A DNA stretch of 64,000 nt from Bradyrhizobium centrolobii (GTDB lineage Bacteria > Pseudomonadota > Alphaproteobacteria > Rhizobiales > Xanthobacteraceae), in contig NZ_LUUB01000040.1 of NCBI RefSeq assembly GCF_001641635.1, forward strand, positions 1 through 64,000, read 5' to 3'. Under the pieces are notes generated by a model that saw only the letters and a list, made by a program, of their open reading frames with translations, was not told the origin of the DNA and did no database searches. Below are positions 62,301-64,000 of this stretch, one piece after another; the stretch's first letter is position 1, and every line of letters starts with the position of its first letter. The position numbers and the translations under genes are program-made.

Positions 62301-64000
62301 GGCGAAACCTTCGTGGACCGAGGCCGACGTGATCGGGGATATCGATCCCGGCTTCATCATGCGCAAACTATCGGCGGTGGAGGTACGGCAGGCTCGCGCG
62401 AAGGTGCTGACGAAGGAGGCAGACCGCAAGACGTTCCTAAATGCCTATGCTTCTGCAAAAGGGGCGATGACGGTCACGGGATCGGCCGCGATGAACCCAT
62501 TTGCGGGAGGCGGACAGAACAACCTCTACCGCTGTTTCATCGATTTGAGTTTCCGACTGCTCGCCCCAGCAGGCAATGCGGCGTTGATTCATCAGGATGG
62601 GCATCTGACGGACCCAAAAGCTGGAGCGTTTCGGCGCGAATGGTATGGACGGATTACCAAGCACTTCGACCACAGCAATAAAATGACGGCGAAAAACTTC
62701 GCAGAGGTTGTCGATCATGTTCGGTTCAGCTTGAATATCTATCGGGGCATCACTTCCGAGATTTCGTTCGATAATGTCACATTTGCATTCCTGGCGGCTC
62801 AGGTAGATGAGAGCTATCGCCATGATGGCAGCGGCCCGCTTCCGGCCATTAAAGACTCCGACCGAAAATGGGACACACGCGGGCATCGCGATCGGATCGT
62901 GAAGATCAACGCCGATGCGCTGGCGGCTATCCATGCGCTAACAGAAAGCGGCACCACCGCAGTAGAGGAGGCCCGATTTTTACCGCCCTACTCTGCCAAA
63001 ATGGTGGACGTATTTCGCGCATTGGCACAGGCGCCATCCCTTGCAGAGGCAATTGAGCCAATCACCCAAACCACCTCAGCGCCCAACGGAACCATCGAAA
63101 TCGAGATCCCAGGTTGGCAAATCTCAAAAATCTGGCACGAGAGCGAAGCGCAATGGAAGCTCAAAACAATTCGACGCGAGACCCGCTTTCAAAGCGATCC
63201 GAGCGAGATGGTGATCTCGGGCCCGATGTTTCATGTAGGCAATCCATTCTCCAAGACTCCGAAGGCCGTCTGTCGGACCAACGCCGACTATCAGGTTGTG
63301 GAGCTGACTACGGTGCCGGAGGATTATATGCCCCGCACCAACTACGCCCCGGCTGTCGAGATGAGAGACTATAATCGTCAACTTCCCCGCTGCCGCTGGG
63401 ACCCGACGAAAAGCCATGTGGATTTCTACCGCGTCGCCTTCCGGCGAAGAATCAACCTCAACAGCGAGCGGAGTCTCATTTCCACTTTGCTTCCCCGTCA
63501 ATTTGCGCACATTGACGCGCTGCAAAGTGTCTCCTTCTTTAAAACTGCCGACCTATTGTCCGTGAACGCTTTCCTGACATCGTTGCCTTATGACTATCTC
63601 ATCAAATCGGCAGCTAAGAGCGACATATACGAGGCTGATTTTTCAAAACTCCCGTTCGTTGACCCCGGTGACACGGCCAAAAATCGCGGCCTCCGTCTTG
63701 TATGCTTGACCACGCTCTATGCCGACCTTTGGAATGAGCAAGCCCATATCCTGAACCCGCTCCCTTGGCATTCTTCGGATCCGCGCCTCGCCTCAGAGGG
63801 CCCGGCGGAAGGCCCAGTTAAGTGGTGTCGCACGGCAGCGCTCCGTAGCGATTTTGCTCGCCGCATGGCGCTGGTTGAGATTGACGTGCTGGTGGCCCAG
63901 GCATTTGGCCTAACGCTCGACCAGCTGATCGACATCTATCGCATCTACTTCCCAGTTCTGCAGGAGAACGAGGCCGGCACCTGGTATGACCGCAACGGCC
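59377..64000 (+). CDS. drmMI: DISARM-like N6-adenine methyltransferase DrmMI (partial, runs off the window)
   Basis: At least 1541 aa, with no stop up to the window end. The Eco57I-type methylase is visible: SASYYTPEALARLLVKHAL, then motif I ILEPAMGSAAFLVE near residue 581, DRNCFGVDLNPVATELGAISLWL, and the catalytic NPPW (972-975). An acidic, Asp/Glu-rich linker spans ~462-490. A SNF2 helicase plus this methylase is the class 1 DISARM pair; drmA, drmB and drmC would be expected downstream, outside the window. It starts 3 bp after the drmD stop. Confidence 0.85.
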   Translation, partial: MDLIGIENEAEFFPAGALSDSLQVELREITSRWNKATDGENPVARLTKCCEPFLAELRRIRNATDSANRTDWRRRLSHSLVTALGYDLDRRSLQTALEREPFIPSLARASDVEGRDVVWLIEAPLENATDESADPLSLSFQPEQFLEDEREFAETERAIEDILGDGIFELRQPPRLVLVCGLSQIVLVDRHKWPARSVLRFDLQEIFSRQDKDTLATMACLLSREARVPHQGIPIADRIEEEAQRNANAVTTSLKRTVRDAIEILGQEVLDVTEGKYPSGPRKGVWIDGPDLSLECLRYMYRLLFLFYAEANPRLNVLNLKDPVYASGYSIEALRELESVRLRTPAEKNGTYLSESLQRTLGLLYSGNGTAIRLPAVKVSLLDPESTPILNSIKLRNEAVQKVIRLLSLKQSQNGTARISYAKLGIGQLGAVYETLISFTGVMAKQDLIELRPPTGRGSVDAEEEEETSDESQEDADEADGEDEEGGEPVSRRDDIDLLAASYFVPRSRAGEFKSEQVVFNGPEARVYPKGSFIYRLAGRDREKSASYYTPEALARLLVKHALQERCKDLAADEVLELKILEPAMGSAAFLVETTNQLADIYLERKQKETGRTIPQDQLALEKQKVRAFVSDRNCFGVDLNPVATELGAISLWLNGLHASEFSPWFRDQLHAGNSLIGARRASYAPSLMSAKKKDNLWYSHKPKEIGWRGGLPEGHIWQFLLPAEDMSRFDTDKSIGEFAADAQKKIKAWRKNGFFAKLEAYEIKLLQKLSRIAEDLFDIVADDLARSRASTNDAITLWPDKEMPGARGLDFHEKDRRLQKLIGADRASNTLPFKRLKTAMDAWCALWLWPLNKAHLLPSRQEFLHGMTLILEGGFLPDGSIAAPSIEQIGLPERDLFDQLQADEKTGSKPTTPKKKQSGLFHETDVDALIQEIEWLAVASEVAERERFTHYDLIFADVLRARGGFDVIVGNPPWAKPSWTEADVIGDIDPGFIMRKLSAVEVRQARAKVLTKEADRKTFLNAYASAKGAMTVTGSAAMNPFAGGGQNNLYRCFIDLSFRLLAPAGNAALIHQDGHLTDPKAGAFRREWYGRITKHFDHSNKMTAKNFAEVVDHVRFSLNIYRGITSEISFDNVTFAFLAAQVDESYRHDGSGPLPAIKDSDRKWDTRGHRDRIVKINADALAAIHALTESGTTAVEEARFLPPYSAKMVDVFRALAQAPSLAEAIEPITQTTSAPNGTIEIEIPGWQISKIWHESEAQWKLKTIRRETRFQSDPSEMVISGPMFHVGNPFSKTPKAVCRTNADYQVVELTTVPEDYMPRTNYAPAVEMRDYNRQLPRCRWDPTKSHVDFYRVAFRRRINLNSERSLISTLLPRQFAHIDALQSVSFFKTADLLSVNAFLTSLPYDYLIKSAAKSDIYEADFSKLPFVDPGDTAKNRGLRLVCLTTLYADLWNEQAHILNPLPWHSSDPRLASEGPAEGPVKWCRTAALRSDFARRMALVEIDVLVAQAFGLTLDQLIDIYRIYFPVLQENEAGTWYDRNG

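Noticed and set aside
1-64000. CRISPR array, tRNA or rRNA genes
   Set aside because: No regularly spaced repeats and no recognisable tRNA or rRNA sequence were found on either strand by eye; a tRNA or rRNA search program could settle this.

Overview
The window looks like accessory DNA from a high-GC alphaproteobacterium, most likely a Hyphomicrobiales (Rhizobiales) member. The reasons are the conserved gene set of rhizobial integrative/conjugative elements (TraF peptidase, DUF2840, DUF2285, DUF736, DUF2493, Toprim protein, strawberry-notch helicase, DUF6878, DUF6915, ParB, DUF932) and an alphaproteobacterial SOS box (GTTC-N7-GTTC). No rRNA, tRNA, integrase or CRISPR array was seen. Assignments come from reading sequence and motifs, not from database searches.

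Layout. (1) 5-2557: an essentially complete group II intron with a reverse transcriptase/maturase/HNH protein. (2) 2.9-22.3 kb, almost all on the minus strand: the maintenance and transfer core of a conjugative element, partly decayed. A lytic transglycosylase and a DUF6499-DUF2285 regulator are frameshifted, a third gene near 17.0 kb has a 2-nt shift, and the repA/parA genes usual between the AlpA-like regulator and DUF2840 are absent. Three intergenic inverted-repeat elements, each just upstream of a start codon (DUF736, DUF2493, DUF4326), are candidate structured RNAs. (3) 22.5-33.5 kb: nucleic-acid repair genes (thermonuclease, SRAP, UvrD-like helicase, DinB polymerase, RNase Z-like hydrolase, Ku), with one perfect SOS box between divergent genes at 23.67 kb, plus several unknown genes. 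(4) 33.7-40.5 kb: an AddA/AddB-like helicase-nuclease pair. (5) 40.8-46.0 kb: a defence cluster. A ubiquitin-like conjugation operon (UBL, E2, JAB, E1; the Bil gene order, every junction a 4-bp ATGA overlap) is followed on the same strand by a CBASS nucleotidyltransferase and a four-TM effector. It diverges from a RelE/HigB-like toxin and a HigA antitoxin fused to an ImmA/IrrE-type metallopeptidase. (6) 46.0-56.2 kb: a two-gene operon of a ~2500-aa protein with two sacsin/HSP90-type ATPase modules and a SNF2 helicase. (7) 56.4-64.0 kb: divergent DISARM class 1-like drmD and drmMI; drmD has an in-frame amber codon and drmMI runs off the window.

How it fits together: an old conjugative element appears to have become a host for DNA repair and anti-phage cargo. 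The best candidates for undescribed biology are the Bil + CBASS + toxin/HTH-peptidase cluster with palindromes in its shared promoter region, the double-GHKL giant paired with a SNF2 helicase next to DISARM genes, and the repeated structured intergenic elements in the mobile-element core.
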